Counted from the first letter of the stretch, positions 1-8,273 are shown. The stretch: DNA of 64,000 bases from Geovibrio thiophilus (GCF_004087915.1 NZ_CP035108.1:2542001-2606000), one strand, 5' to 3'. Numbers and translations: made by a program. The notes: a model not told the origin generated them from the letters alone.

Positions 1-882
1 GCGGTGGGTGACGCTTTTCAGCATCCGCATCCACTCTTCCCTTGCCTCGTACCCGTCAGGATCAGCCATAGCCCAGTCCAGCGCCTGCCTGTATGCGCCC
101 GTAACCAGCGCCACATACATTACGCTCTTCATCCTGCCTTCTATCTTGATGCTCTTCACGCCGGACTTCACAAGCTCGCCGATATATTCTATGAGACATA
201 AATCCTTGCTGTTATAAAAATATGTGCCCCGTTCGTCTTCAACCACAGGGAAATATTCCCCGGGTCTGGTCTCCTCCACAAGCGAATACTTCCACCTGCA
301 CGGATGAGTGCACATTCCGGCGTTGGCATCCCTGCCAGTCATATAATTGCTTATCAGACACCTGCCGGACATGGATATGCACATAGCCCCATGCACAAAG
401 ACCTCGATCTCCGCCTTGGCATTTTTACAGATATAGGCTATCTCCTCAGCGGAAAGCTCACGGGCAAGAATAACCCTCTCTGCGCCAAGCTCCGCCCAGA
501 AATCCACAGCGGCGAGATTAGTCACATTCGACTGTGTGCTGATATGCACTGGAGTCTTAAGCTTCATATCTCTGATAACCTTAAACACTCCCGGATCGGA
601 AACAATCATCGCATCCGGTCTCACAGACTCAAGGTTGTACAAATACTCCCTCAGCCCGTCAAACTCTGCGTTACGGAGATAAGCATTGACAGTGACATAA
701 CCCCGCTTTCCCTGACTGTGCAGAAAGCTCAGAGCCTCACCCAAGTCGTCCATACCAAAGTTGCCTGCCTTCGCGCGCAAACCGTAACCCGTTCCGGCAA
801 GATACACAGCATCCGCACCGTAACGGACAGCATACTTTAACTTCTCAAAATTCCCCGCAGGGCTTAAAAGCTCAACTGACAT
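1..882 (-). CDS. Peptidase U32 family protein (5' part; runs off the window)
   Basis: The reverse-strand frame is open from an ATG at 882 to the window edge, so 294 residues are seen and the C-terminus is missing. The protein starts MSVELLSPAGNFEKLKYAV, typical of U32 proteins. It carries a perfect U32 signature around residues 155-175: EVFVHGAMC, then a Gly-x-Cys-x-Ile-Ser pair (GRCLIS). Family members are either collagenase-like peptidases or, more often in bacteria, tRNA/rRNA hydroxylation factors (TrhP/RlhA type); the sequence seen does not separate these. It lies downstream of the flagellar operon in the same direction but is separated by 350 bases of hairpin-rich DNA, so it is probably transcribed independently. 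Confidence 0.93.
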   Translation of the reverse strand, partial: MSVELLSPAGNFEKLKYAVRYGADAVYLAGTGYGLRAKAGNFGMDDLGEALSFLHSQGKRGYVTVNAYLRNAEFDGLREYLYNLESVRPDAMIVSDPGVFKVIRDMKLKTPVHISTQSNVTNLAAVDFWAELGAERVILARELSAEEIAYICKNAKAEIEVFVHGAMCISMSGRCLISNYMTGRDANAGMCTHPCRWKYSLVEETRPGEYFPVVEDERGTYFYNSKDLCLIEYIGELVKSGVKSIKIEGRMKSVMYVALVTGAYRQALDWAMADPDGYEAREEWMRMLKSVTHR

Positions 883-954
883 TGTTTTTATTTTTTCCTT
901 TTTTGAGTTTTTAAATACTTAAATTTAAAAGATTCGGTTTTTGGGGAAGAGTTT

Positions 955-990
955 GAGAAACATTTTTTTTCCGTTAAAAAAGGGTTTCTC
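955..990. terminator. Inverted repeat, likely terminator
   Basis: GAGAAAC (955-961) pairs with GTTTCTC (984-990), and the stem continues inward through a T-run (963-970) against an A-run (976-981). The symmetric A/T flanks would let it act as an intrinsic terminator on either strand; it would end transcripts from the flagellar/methyltransferase operon. Confidence 0.5.
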
Positions 991-1003
991 ATGTTTATGT
1001 CTC

Positions 1004-1032
1004 GGGGAAACTTTTTATAAAAAACTTTCCCC
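1004..1032. terminator. Inverted repeat, likely terminator
   Basis: GGGGAAA (1004-1010) pairs with TTTCCCC (1026-1032), with an inner T5-AT-A5-type palindrome. It sits next to the 955-990 hairpin and looks like a second bidirectional terminator or a copy of a dispersed hairpin. Confidence 0.5.
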
Positions 1033-1086
1033 AAACCCCTTCAAAAATTTTTAACTGCTTTGCATTATTAAAAATTAACCAAAAGC

Positions 1087-1130
1087 ACGCCGGAGCCAAC
1101 AGGTAATAACGTAGACGAAGCTGGCATATC
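1087..1130 (-). repeat. Vestigial duplicate of the methyltransferase gene 3' end
   Basis: These 44 bases are identical to 1252-1295, inside the methyltransferase gene. Read on the minus strand and continued to about 1068, the vestige encodes the same C-terminal peptide (PASSTLLPVGSGVLLVNF then stop) as the live gene. The last codons differ synonymously: GTG CTT TTG GTT AAT TTT TAA here against GTT TTG CTG GTG AAT TTT TGA in the live gene. A structured repeat element (1141-1233) lies between the two copies. This looks like a displaced gene end left after insertion or recombination. Confidence 0.85.
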
Positions 1131-1140
1131 TGACTTACCG

Positions 1141-1233
1141 ATTAAAATTTCCTTCCGTGGAAATTTTAATACACGCTCGCGCCGTGGTAAACACGGCTTC
1201 GCTGCGCACGGCGGGATTTCCGTCCATGGAAAT
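1141..1233 (-). repeat. Three-hairpin dispersed repeat, copy A
   Basis: On the minus strand the order is hairpin 1 (1233-1216, ATTTCC/GGAAAT), conserved block GCCGTGCGCAGCGAAG (ending 1197), hairpin 2 (15 nt, 1196-1182, CCGTG/CACGG), conserved block CGCGAGCGTGT (1181-1171), and hairpin 3 (1170-1141, a long palindrome with TTTCC/GGAAA). Hairpin 1 abuts the stop codon of the methyltransferase gene. The same architecture recurs at 8006-8097, 15228-15426 (twice) and 38140-38236. The flanking 44-bp direct repeats (1087-1130 and 1252-1295) suggest insertion with target duplication. Confidence 0.85.
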
Positions 1234-1859
1234 CAAAAATTCACCAGCAAAACGCCGGAGCCAACAGGTAATAACGTAGACGAAGCTGGCATATCATTTT
1301 TTATTTCCTCGATGAAATTGAGGAGTTCGTCACGTCCTTGGCGGTATTTTTTGGAGACTTCCGCTGTTTCCATGGCGAGCATTCCGAAGAGGAGCACATC
1401 ATCGAATATTACAAGTCCGCCTTTATTGACTCTGCTTTTGACAGTCTGCCACATCAGCGGGTAGATTCTTTTTACGGAGTCGATAAACACCATGTCATAG
1501 GTTTCTGCTGTGCGGTTAAGGTACGCGACTGCGGATTCGCTTATGAATTCCACATTTTCCAGCTCAATGCAGAGGGTTTTCGCCACGGCTATGCGGTTGG
1601 GATTGTGGTCAATTCCGGTTATTTTCGCACTGGGAAAGCCCTGTTTTATATACGTGGTGGATGTACCTATGCCGCTGCCGATTTCAAGAACTGAGGCGGG
1701 TTTAAGCACGGATGCGAGCAGGCGGAGGAGCTCTCCTGTTTCCGGTTCGACGGAAGGAACATCGTGTTTTTTGGCATAGTCGTGCATATCTTCATTTTTC
1801 GCTCTGACTGTAGAACGGATGTATTCGAGAATACCGGGGATTAATATATCGTTTTTCAT
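1233..1859 (-). CDS. Class I SAM-dependent O-methyltransferase
   Basis: This 208-residue protein is of the catechol/caffeoyl-CoA O-methyltransferase-like family (COG4122). It has the SAM-binding motif VLEIGSGIGTSTTYI around residues 57-71, an acidic motif after strand 2 (ITGIDHNP), and FIDSVKRIYPL followed by VIFDDVLLFG, where the family places metal-binding acidic residues. The substrate cannot be told. It begins directly after the stop of the MotE-like gene (1860), so it is the last gene of the flagellar operon, a position that may mean only co-transcription. Its 3' end is duplicated outside the gene (1087-1130) and a structured repeat follows its stop codon at once. Confidence 0.88.
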   Translation of the reverse strand: MKNDILIPGILEYIRSTVRAKNEDMHDYAKKHDVPSVEPETGELLRLLASVLKPASVLEIGSGIGTSTTYIKQGFPSAKITGIDHNPNRIAVAKTLCIELENVEFISESAVAYLNRTAETYDMVFIDSVKRIYPLMWQTVKSRVNKGGLVIFDDVLLFGMLAMETAEVSKKYRQGRDELLNFIEEIKNDMPASSTLLPVGSGVLLVNF

Positions 1860-2342
1860 TTACTGACCGAGATTTACCTTTTCAGGAGTGAGTTTTTCCG
1901 TTATCTGCGATGCTTTTTCAGCATCAATTTTACCGAGAGCCGCCATGATCTTGCCTGCGTTCATGGGGGGAATCTTTCTGATAAGCTGAACGGCTTTATC
2001 TGTGTCCATTTTCACGAAGATTTCCGCCGCTGACTTGGGCTTGGTGGATGAGTATATTCTGGCAAGAGCCTCAAGGTTTTTGTCCTCGCTGGACTGAACC
2101 TCATTCAGTCTTTTGGTGATAGTGTCCTTGATTGCGTTGAGCTCGTTTTCCTTGGCGATGAGCTCTTCCTCAAGGGCTTTCAGACGCTTTTCCTTGTCTG
2201 ACAGCTCTGTTTCCTTTTTCCTGAGCTCCTGCTCCTTAGCCTCAAGCCTTGCAGCTAGGCTCTGAATATCCACAATGCTCTGCGCCTGTGCGGTAAGCAC
2301 AGTCAGGCACATAAAAAGTGCCGAGAGAATAAGTTTATTCAT
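1860..2342 (-). CDS. MotE-like flagellar stator chaperone (MgtE-N-like domain)
   Basis: The 160-residue protein has an N-terminal signal peptide (cleavage near AQA at residue 20), a long charged coiled coil (about residues 25-85), and a C-terminal MgtE-intracellular-domain-like bundle (SAAEIFVKMDTDKAVQLIRKIPPMNAGKIMAAL). That layout matches MotE-type proteins, which in epsilon-proteobacteria help the stator protein MotB; the domain is also related to FliG. The start overlaps the end of fliJ by 8 bases, supporting translational coupling in the flagellar operon. The function is inferred from architecture and position. Confidence 0.75.
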   Translation of the reverse strand: MNKLILSALFMCLTVLTAQAQSIVDIQSLAARLEAKEQELRKKETELSDKEKRLKALEEELIAKENELNAIKDTITKRLNEVQSSEDKNLEALARIYSSTKPKSAAEIFVKMDTDKAVQLIRKIPPMNAGKIMAALGKIDAEKASQITEKLTPEKVNLGQ

Positions 2343-2772
2343 TTCTGCCGCTCCTTGAAACTATGAGTTCATCTATCATTTTCATTTCTTCCTTGTCCAG
2401 ATACGCCATATAGTCTTTAACATGCTTTTCCTTGAGCTTCAGCATAATTTTGTGATTATTCATAGCCTGCACGGTTTTTTTCTTCTGCCGTTCAACCGCA
2501 ATGCGGGCATCATGCGCCATACGCTCCATGGTTTTTCTGTGCCCTTCAAGCTTGAGGATATATTCATCGTACATGCGCACAAACTGCATCTGTCCGCTGA
2601 GCTTGGCTTCTTCCTTTTCGGCGTGCTTCTGTTTTTCGGTCTCAAGCATCTCCATAAGCTGTGCGGTGATGGTGCGGAGCTTGGTTTCGAGCTCACGGAG
2701 TTTGTTCTTCTCCAACTCGTAAAGCCGCTCTCTGTGCTCCAGAACCTTTTCCAGCTTGAATTTGGCGTTCAT
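2335..2772 (-). CDS. fliJ: Flagellar export protein FliJ
   Basis: The 145-residue, highly charged, almost fully coiled-coil protein has the usual FliJ opening (MNAKFKLEKVLEHRERLYELEKNKL). FliJ is the central stalk-like subunit that links the FliI ATPase ring to FlhA and helps release export chaperones. The gene starts 2 bases after the fliI stop and overlaps the motE-like start. Sequence conservation in the family is low, so the call rests on coiled-coil form, length and position after fliI. Confidence 0.9.
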   Translation of the reverse strand: MNAKFKLEKVLEHRERLYELEKNKLRELETKLRTITAQLMEMLETEKQKHAEKEEAKLSGQMQFVRMYDEYILKLEGHRKTMERMAHDARIAVERQKKKTVQAMNNHKIMLKLKEKHVKDYMAYLDKEEMKMIDELIVSRSGRNE

Positions 2773-2773
2773 A

Positions 2774-4081
2774 TCATCCCGCCGTTATTTCATTAAGCTT
2801 TGTACGGGCTTCCTCATGGGTGAAACTTTCGTCTATCCCCTGACGGAGAAACTCATTTATGCGATTAATTTTAGCCATTGCCTCATCGATTCTGGGGTTA
2901 CTGCCCCTCACATACGCGCCGATGTTGATCAGGTCTTCCGCCTCACGGTATGCGCTGAGGAGATCCCGAAAACGCCCTGCGGAGGCGAAGTCCTCTTTTG
3001 TTATTATCTCCTTCATCAGCCTGCTGGCGCTCATGAGAATATCTATTGCCGGATAGTGGTTGCGGGCTGCGAGCAGCCTGTCCAGAACTATGTGGCCGTC
3101 AATGATCGAACGCACGGAATCCGCTATGGGATCGTTCATGTCGTCACCCTCCACAAGAACGGTGTAAAGACCTGTGACAGCCCCTTCGCCTCTCTTTGTG
3201 CCCGCTCTTTCCAGCAGCTTGGGCAGAAGTGCGAAAACCGACGGAGTGTAACCCTTTGAGGTGGGCGGCTCACCCACTGTGAGTCCTATTTCCCTCTGCG
3301 CCATTGCGAACCTTGTCACTGAATCCATCATAAACATGACGTTTTTGCCCTTTGCCCTGAAATATTCGGCTACGGCGGTGGCGACAAATGCTCCGAGCTT
3401 GCGTACAAGGGCGGACTGGTCGCTGGTGGCGACTATTACAACGCTTCTTGCAAGTCCTTCTGTTCCCAAGTCCCTCTCCACGAACTCGCGCACTTCTCTG
3501 CCGCGTTCGCCGATAAGGGCTATGACGTTGACATCCGCTTCTGTGTTTCTGGCTATCATGCCGAGAAGGACAGACTTGCCGACGCCGGAACCGGCAAAGA
3601 TGCCAACCCTCTGCCCTGAACCGCAGGTCATGAGAGCGTCTATGGCTTTCACTCCGGTGGAGATTGATTCACGTATGATTTCCCTTTCAAGGGGCAGCGG
3701 TGGCGAGGAATAGACCTTTACCAGCTCATAGTCCTGTATGGGACCTTTACCGTCTATGGGTTCGCCGAGACCGTTGAGTATGCGCCCCAGCATGTTTTCG
3801 GAGACTCTTACGGTGTTGCCCAGCGCTGTATTGTGCACCCTGCTTCCGGGGGCTATGCCTTCGCTGTCTCCGTAGGGCATAAGGATTATTCTGTTGTCGT
3901 TGAAGCCGATTATCTCCGCCAGAACAGTTCTGCCGTCGCTGCCTTCTATGGCGCATCTGGTGCCGATTCCCAGCAGGGGTCCGTCAGCCTCTATGGTGAG
4001 TCCGATTATCTTCGTCACCCTGCCGGAGATCACAATCTCTTCCTTAGCGTTTATCTGTCTGAGTCGATTCAAGTTCTTCAT
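2774..4081 (-). CDS. fliI: Flagellum-specific ATP synthase FliI
   Basis: FliI is the 435-residue ATPase of the flagellar type III export apparatus. The Walker A motif GIFAGSGVGKSVLLG lies at about residue 165, followed by ALIGERGREVREFVE and a Walker B-like FMMDSVTRFAMAQREIGL, all typical of the FliI/F1-beta family. The start (MKNLNRLRQINAKEEI) overlaps the end of fliH by 38 bases. Length is normal for FliI and no key residue is missing. Confidence 0.97.
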   Translation of the reverse strand: MKNLNRLRQINAKEEIVISGRVTKIIGLTIEADGPLLGIGTRCAIEGSDGRTVLAEIIGFNDNRIILMPYGDSEGIAPGSRVHNTALGNTVRVSENMLGRILNGLGEPIDGKGPIQDYELVKVYSSPPLPLEREIIRESISTGVKAIDALMTCGSGQRVGIFAGSGVGKSVLLGMIARNTEADVNVIALIGERGREVREFVERDLGTEGLARSVVIVATSDQSALVRKLGAFVATAVAEYFRAKGKNVMFMMDSVTRFAMAQREIGLTVGEPPTSKGYTPSVFALLPKLLERAGTKRGEGAVTGLYTVLVEGDDMNDPIADSVRSIIDGHIVLDRLLAARNHYPAIDILMSASRLMKEIITKEDFASAGRFRDLLSAYREAEDLINIGAYVRGSNPRIDEAMAKINRINEFLRQGIDESFTHEEARTKLNEITAG

Positions 4082-4922
4082 AGATCAGCTTCTTAAAGTT
4101 CTCCAACATGGTTTCGATGGTGTAGTCCATCTCCCCTATGCTTGTTTCTATCTTCAGTCCGCCCTGAGTAACGGACGGATCTGCGACCGAGTCGTAATCA
4201 GGATAAGCCTTCTGAACCGTCTCCAGATCATCCGGATTAACCCTGAACACCACTCGGCTGAGTTCATGCAGGCTTGCCAGACTCTTTTTAATGACAGAGA
4301 CGATCAGGCGCCCGTTCACTTTTCTTTCCGCGCCTATGAGGGTTTCAAGGAAATGAGTAAGCATTTCCGGCAGGGCGCTGTCCAGCTCCTTTACTGCGGA
4401 GGAGAACACACCCGAGCGGGATATAACCTCTTTGTAGGCACCCTGAAGCATTTCTATGTAGTCACTTTTCTCTTTATTATACTGCTTTCTGGAATTTTCC
4501 GCCGCTTCCAGCATCCCTTTCTTGTAGCCGTCATTGAAAGCCCTGTCATATTCGGCTTTCAGGAGCTCCTGCAATTTCTTCTCATCCATCGCAGGGGGCT
4601 CTTCCTTTATTTCAGCTTCCTTGAAGACTGCTTCGGCGAACTCTTTAGGCTGCTCCTTCTTCATCTCGGGCTTGGGGTCAGGTTCAGACTTGCCCGCCTT
4701 ATCCACAAAAACAGAGGAATCACCCACTATGCGGGCTTTGCCGAGATTTACTGCTGTATCGAAGCTGGCAAAAAGAAACGGGATCTCCCCGCCGACAGCA
4801 ACGGTATCCTTAAGCTTTTCAAGCGTAAAGCTTTTCTCTCCGCGCTCCACATCTCCGAAACTGGTAATATCCATTTCTTTGAGCTGTTTTTGTCTGTTTT
4901 TGCCGATGATTTTTCTGGACAT
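4044..4922 (-). CDS. fliH: Flagellar assembly protein FliH
   Basis: The 292-residue protein has a divergent, charged N-terminal half and a C-terminal FliH/HrpE-like domain (about residues 140-285) with the family's EKSDYIEMLQGAYKEV helix and VRVNPDDLETVQ-like strand. FliH binds and regulates FliI and anchors it to the export gate and C-ring. It lies between fliG and fliI, as in most flagellar operons. Its 3' end overlaps fliI by 38 bases, longer than usual, so the true fliI start could be slightly downstream. Confidence 0.9.
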   Translation of the reverse strand: MSRKIIGKNRQKQLKEMDITSFGDVERGEKSFTLEKLKDTVAVGGEIPFLFASFDTAVNLGKARIVGDSSVFVDKAGKSEPDPKPEMKKEQPKEFAEAVFKEAEIKEEPPAMDEKKLQELLKAEYDRAFNDGYKKGMLEAAENSRKQYNKEKSDYIEMLQGAYKEVISRSGVFSSAVKELDSALPEMLTHFLETLIGAERKVNGRLIVSVIKKSLASLHELSRVVFRVNPDDLETVQKAYPDYDSVADPSVTQGGLKIETSIGEMDYTIETMLENFKKLIYEELESTQTDKR

Positions 4923-4943
4923 AATTCAATCCGGTGGGGTTTG

Positions 4944-5945
4944 TTAAACGTACTGCTCTTCCTCTCCGCCGCCGAGGTTGATAACCCCTTCTTCGTCGAG
5001 TTCGCGTACAATGGCGACAATCTCGTGCTGAGCCTTCTCCACCTCTTTGAGCTTGACGGGACCCATGTAGTCCATCTCTTCGCGCATTGTTTCCACCGCG
5101 CGTTTGGACATGTTTCTGAAGAAACGTTCCTTGGTATCCTCGTCTGCGCCCTTGAGGGCAAGAGTAAGAGCTTTTTTATCCGCTTTCTTAAGTATTTCCT
5201 GAATAGCCACATCATTAAGTTCTTTGATGTCTTCAAAAACGAACATCATGTCACGTATGGCGGCAACAAGCTCCGGCGCTTCCTTCTCCAGTTTTTCCAG
5301 AGTAGCCTTGCTTGTCACTCTGTCCATACGGTTGAATATCTCAGCGACAGACTTAACGCCGCCCACTTCGACATTGTATGAGGACAGGGATTCAAACCTT
5401 TCCTCAAGGACTCGGGAAAGGGTTTTTACCACCGTCGGTGATATATCCTGAAGATTTGCTATTCTCAGCGTTATCTCAGCCTTAAGCTCCTCGGGGAGCT
5501 GCGCCAGTGACTCCGCCGCGTGGCTGGGGTCAAGGTGGGCAAGTATGAGAGCAATTGTCTGCGGGTGCTCTGTCTGGATGAATTTAGCAAGCTGCTTGGG
5601 GTCTATTTTGGTAAGGAATTCAAAGCCGCTTGACTGCTCCATCATTTTAGTGAGGCGATCTATAATCTTCCTTGCGCGCTCAGGACCAAGAGACTTAACA
5701 AGAACGCTTTTCGCGTACTCCAGACCGCCTTTGGCGATGAATTTCTTCGCAAGCATCATGTTGTAGAATTCTTCTATCGTTTCATCCATCTCCTCAGGAG
5801 GGATGATCTTGGTCATGGCGATCTCTTTTGAGATCTCCTGCACCTCGTCATCATCAAGATGAGCGAAAATAGAAGAGGAAATTTCCTCGCCGAGGGCGAT
5901 GAGCACCGCTGCGGCCTTTTTGATGCCTGAACTGGAAAGACTCAT
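4944..5945 (-). CDS. fliG: Flagellar motor switch protein FliG
   Basis: FliG (333 residues) forms the upper C-ring, contacting FliF through its N-domain and stator MotA through its C-domain. Visible hallmarks are the N-terminal KKAAAVLIALGEE, the middle-domain EHPQT motif (IQTEHPQTIALILAHL, about residue 127), and the charged C-terminal helix region (RDMMFVFEDIKELNDVAIQE) that bears the torque residues. The start codon lies 2 bases after the fliF stop. Length and motifs are normal. Confidence 0.98.
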   Translation of the reverse strand: MSLSSSGIKKAAAVLIALGEEISSSIFAHLDDDEVQEISKEIAMTKIIPPEEMDETIEEFYNMMLAKKFIAKGGLEYAKSVLVKSLGPERARKIIDRLTKMMEQSSGFEFLTKIDPKQLAKFIQTEHPQTIALILAHLDPSHAAESLAQLPEELKAEITLRIANLQDISPTVVKTLSRVLEERFESLSSYNVEVGGVKSVAEIFNRMDRVTSKATLEKLEKEAPELVAAIRDMMFVFEDIKELNDVAIQEILKKADKKALTLALKGADEDTKERFFRNMSKRAVETMREEMDYMGPVKLKEVEKAQHEIVAIVRELDEEGVINLGGGEEEQYV

Positions 5946-5946
5946 A

Positions 5947-7611
5947 TTAACCTTTCAACATTGATTTTATGATATTCGCCGCGCCTTCGGGATCCTCTTC
6001 GCAGAATTCTTCTATCTTCTTAAGCATTACCTTGGACTTAACGGCGTCAGTGTTCATTGGTATGCTTTCGTCAAGCTCCTGCTCGACTTCTCTTTCAAGT
6101 TCTTCAAGAGTTTTGGGGAATCCGGAGCTGTCCTTAAGAGTTACATCCACGGAATCAAGCGCTGAGGACACGGTAATCGTTCCGTCGTCGTTGTAGGTGA
6201 CGGTTTTGTCCAGTTTCTTGAGGATTCGCCTGACCACGGCAAAATAAAACAGAAGCAGAATAATAACCGCAAGGGCATATTTGGATGCTATAGTTATGAG
6301 TTCCACTGTTTTCTCTCTCTGGAGCAGAAGCTGCTCCTGCTGCTGTGAAGATGTATCAAACGATATGTTTGTCACTTCCACCTGATCACCCCTTGTCTGA
6401 TCAAAGCCTACGGCTGTGGCGACAAGGTTTCGGATGGATGTGAGCTCTTCAGGCGTCCGCGGCACGCTCTCGGTTACCTGATCCCCTGTGGCGTTGTCTC
6501 TGCGGAAAATATTTTTATTGTCCACAACAACGGCGACAGAGATTTTCTTAATTGTCCCGAAGGCCTTTACTTCCTTGGTAACTGTTTTATCTATTTCAAA
6601 GTTCGATCTTTCTTCCGTGTGTTCGTAGGATGAGTTTGAATTGCCGCCGAGCACCTGCGGCTCGGCTAGGTTTGATTCAACCCCCGGAACTCCCTGAGGT
6701 CCTTCCGGCGAGTTTGAGCTTATTGTCTCTATGTTTTCGGATGAGCGGATTACAGGTTCACGTCCGAACTCTTCCCTGCTGGTTTCCCTTTTGGAGAAAT
6801 CTATTTCGGCTGTGACCTTTGCCACAGCGCCGGTTTCTCCGATGGCTCTGCCGAGAATGCCGTAAAGCTTGGACTCAAGTTCACGCTCTATCCTTTTCTG
6901 ATATTCAAGCTGGGTCTGGGTCATCATAACAGGGGAATTTTCTTCGTCCATAAATTCGCTGAGAAGCCTGCCCGTGGTATCCACAATCTGCACGCTGTCT
7001 GTAGTCAGCCCTTTTACGGAACCGGAAACGAGAGAGCCTATAGCTTTAACCTGCTCACGGTTCAGTTCGGCTCCTCTCCTGAGTTTGAGCACCACAGCCG
7101 CCTTGGCTGATTCCTCTTCGGATATGAAAAGCCTGTTTTTGGGGATGGTAAGGTGTACCCTCGCCTCTTCTATCTCATTGAGACTGCTTATTGTTCTGGC
7201 GAGTTCGCCCTGAAGGGCTCTCTGATAGTTGACATCCTGAAGAAACTCGGTCATTCCGTAGGATGATTTATCGAAAAGCTCAAACCCTGCTCCGCCGCCC
7301 TTGGGCAAACCTTCACGGGCGAGTTCCAGCCTCGTGTCATAAACCAGCTCCTGCGGAACTTCCACCGTGCCCCCGCCTTCTTTAAGCCTGTATGGAACGT
7401 TACCTTCCTTGAGTTTTTCTATAACCAAAGGGGCATCGTCCGCATTCATGTTGGCATAAAGGGTTTTGTAGACGGGTCTGTTTGCCCAGACGAGAAGGAC
7501 ACCCAGAGTAACAAGCACCGCAGTAAGCGCGGCGCCGATGGAAATTTTCTGAACAAGAGTCAGTTTCTCAAAAATATCTTTAAACTGAGTTACGACGTCT
7601 TGAAGTGCCAT
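5947..7611 (-). CDS. fliF: Flagellar MS-ring protein FliF
   Basis: FliF (554 residues) builds the MS-ring in the inner membrane. It has a first membrane helix (about residues 24-44), a large periplasmic part with the YscJ/FliF-like ring-building domains (LYANMNADDAPLVIEKLKEGNVPYRL, then EARVHLTIPKNRLF), a second membrane helix (about residues 436-456, YALAVIILLLFYFAVV) and a C-terminal tail that binds FliG. It lies 12 bases downstream of fliE and 1 base upstream of fliG, the standard order. Confidence 0.98.
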   Translation of the reverse strand: MALQDVVTQFKDIFEKLTLVQKISIGAALTAVLVTLGVLLVWANRPVYKTLYANMNADDAPLVIEKLKEGNVPYRLKEGGGTVEVPQELVYDTRLELAREGLPKGGGAGFELFDKSSYGMTEFLQDVNYQRALQGELARTISSLNEIEEARVHLTIPKNRLFISEEESAKAAVVLKLRRGAELNREQVKAIGSLVSGSVKGLTTDSVQIVDTTGRLLSEFMDEENSPVMMTQTQLEYQKRIERELESKLYGILGRAIGETGAVAKVTAEIDFSKRETSREEFGREPVIRSSENIETISSNSPEGPQGVPGVESNLAEPQVLGGNSNSSYEHTEERSNFEIDKTVTKEVKAFGTIKKISVAVVVDNKNIFRRDNATGDQVTESVPRTPEELTSIRNLVATAVGFDQTRGDQVEVTNISFDTSSQQQEQLLLQREKTVELITIASKYALAVIILLLFYFAVVRRILKKLDKTVTYNDDGTITVSSALDSVDVTLKDSSGFPKTLEELEREVEQELDESIPMNTDAVKSKVMLKKIEEFCEEDPEGAANIIKSMLKG

Positions 7612-7623
7612 TTGCCCCTAATA

Positions 7624-7935
7624 CTATACTTGAGTTCTCATAACCTCTTGGTAAGCTTCAACGATTTTATTCTTAACCTCGAGCATGAGTTTGAGGGAAA
7701 CATCTGCTTTCTGGAGAGCAATCATAGTGGAATGAATGTCCTTCGTTTCGCCGCTGAGTACTTTCTGCACAGCCTCATTCGCCTCAAGCTGAGCGTCGTT
7801 AACGCTGCTGAGGGCATCCTTGAGCAGGGCGGAAAAGTCTGCGCCCGATTCGCTCTGTGTGCCCGCAGGCTTGGAGGAGGAACTGTCTTCAAGCTTATTC
7901 GGCAAAAGGAAATTAATGTTATTGATCTCTGCCAT
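7624..7935 (-). CDS. fliE: Flagellar hook-basal body complex protein FliE
   Basis: FliE (103 residues) links the MS-ring to the rod. The conserved C-terminal part is clear: FSALLKDALSSVNDAQLEANEAVQKVLSGE, then IHSTMIALQKADVSLKLMLEVKNKIVEAYQEVMRTQV. The N-terminus is variable, as in the family. It normally follows flgC directly; here a 338-base gap holding a dispersed repeat separates them. Confidence 0.96.
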   Translation of the reverse strand: MAEINNINFLLPNKLEDSSSSKPAGTQSESGADFSALLKDALSSVNDAQLEANEAVQKVLSGETKDIHSTMIALQKADVSLKLMLEVKNKIVEAYQEVMRTQV

Positions 7936-8005
7936 ATTTAGTGTCTCCCTAACTGAATATATAGTATATCAGGGGTATTTTACAACCTTTATCTAACTTT
8001 ATAAG

Positions 8006-8097
8006 AACAATCCGCGCATCATGCCGGATTGTTCCACACGCTCGCGGTTTGCAAAGCAAACCTTCGCTTCGCACGGCGCGGTTCCTTCCGTGGAACC
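8006..8097 (-). repeat. Three-hairpin dispersed repeat, copy B
   Basis: On the minus strand: hairpin 1 (8097-8080, GGTTCC/GGAACC around ACGGAA), block GCGCCGTGCGAAGCGAAG (8079-8062), hairpin 2 (8061-8047, GTTTGC-ttt-GCAAAC), block CGCGAGCGTGT (8046-8036), and hairpin 3 (8033-8006, AACAATCCG/CGGATTGTT). The conserved blocks match the other copies while the stems of all three hairpins differ in sequence but keep pairing. It lies in the flgC-fliE spacer and reads in the direction of the operon. Confidence 0.85.
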
Positions 8098-8148
8098 GTC
8101 TGGGCTCCAAATTCAAAGGGCATAATAATTCTTTAAATCTCCCCTGCC

Positions 8149-8205
8149 CCTCTTTATTAAAGAGGAGTGCTCTTCCCGCAACAACCTCCCCCTTTTCAAA
8201 GGGGG
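8149..8205. repeat. Double hairpin (CCTCTTT and CCCCCTTT palindromes)
   Basis: CCTCTTT (8149-8155) pairs with AAAGAGG (8159-8165), and CCCCCTTT (8188-8195) pairs with AAAGGGGG (8198-8205). The second hairpin is followed by GGGGGATTT, forming the kind of C/G-run palindrome that I recall as a dispersed intergenic sequence in many bacterial genomes. Role unknown. Confidence 0.6.
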
Positions 8206-8273
8206 AATGAGGGGGATTTATCCTTCCTGAGACTGCCAAATTGCCCTGAGTCCGGCAAAATGCTATCTCAAAC

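Larger units (their letters stand above)
883..1140. other. Gene-free hairpin-rich spacer
   Basis: No coding frame is supported here. The stretch lies upstream of the U32 gene and downstream of the methyltransferase gene, both on the minus strand. It is A/T-rich and contains two strong inverted repeats (955-990 and 1004-1032) and, at its right end, a vestigial copy of the methyltransferase gene end (1087-1130). A promoter for the U32 gene must lie here but I could not pick a convincing one. Confidence 0.6.
7936..8273. other. Gene-free insert within the flagellar operon
   Basis: This gap between flgC and fliE holds repeat copy B (8006-8097) and two further hairpins (8149-8205). A 96-codon frame covers part of it (7949-8239) but is composed of the inverted repeats and is not credible as a gene. 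Confidence 0.8.

Noticed and set aside
4-840. Plus-strand frames at the left edge
   Set aside because: They are shadows of the U32 gene, which is open through 1-882 on the minus strand and carries the family signature.
7949-8239. A 96-codon minus-strand frame in the flgC-fliE gap
   Set aside because: It is made of the hairpins of repeat copy B and of the CCCCCTTT palindromes, with no ribosome binding site or family features.
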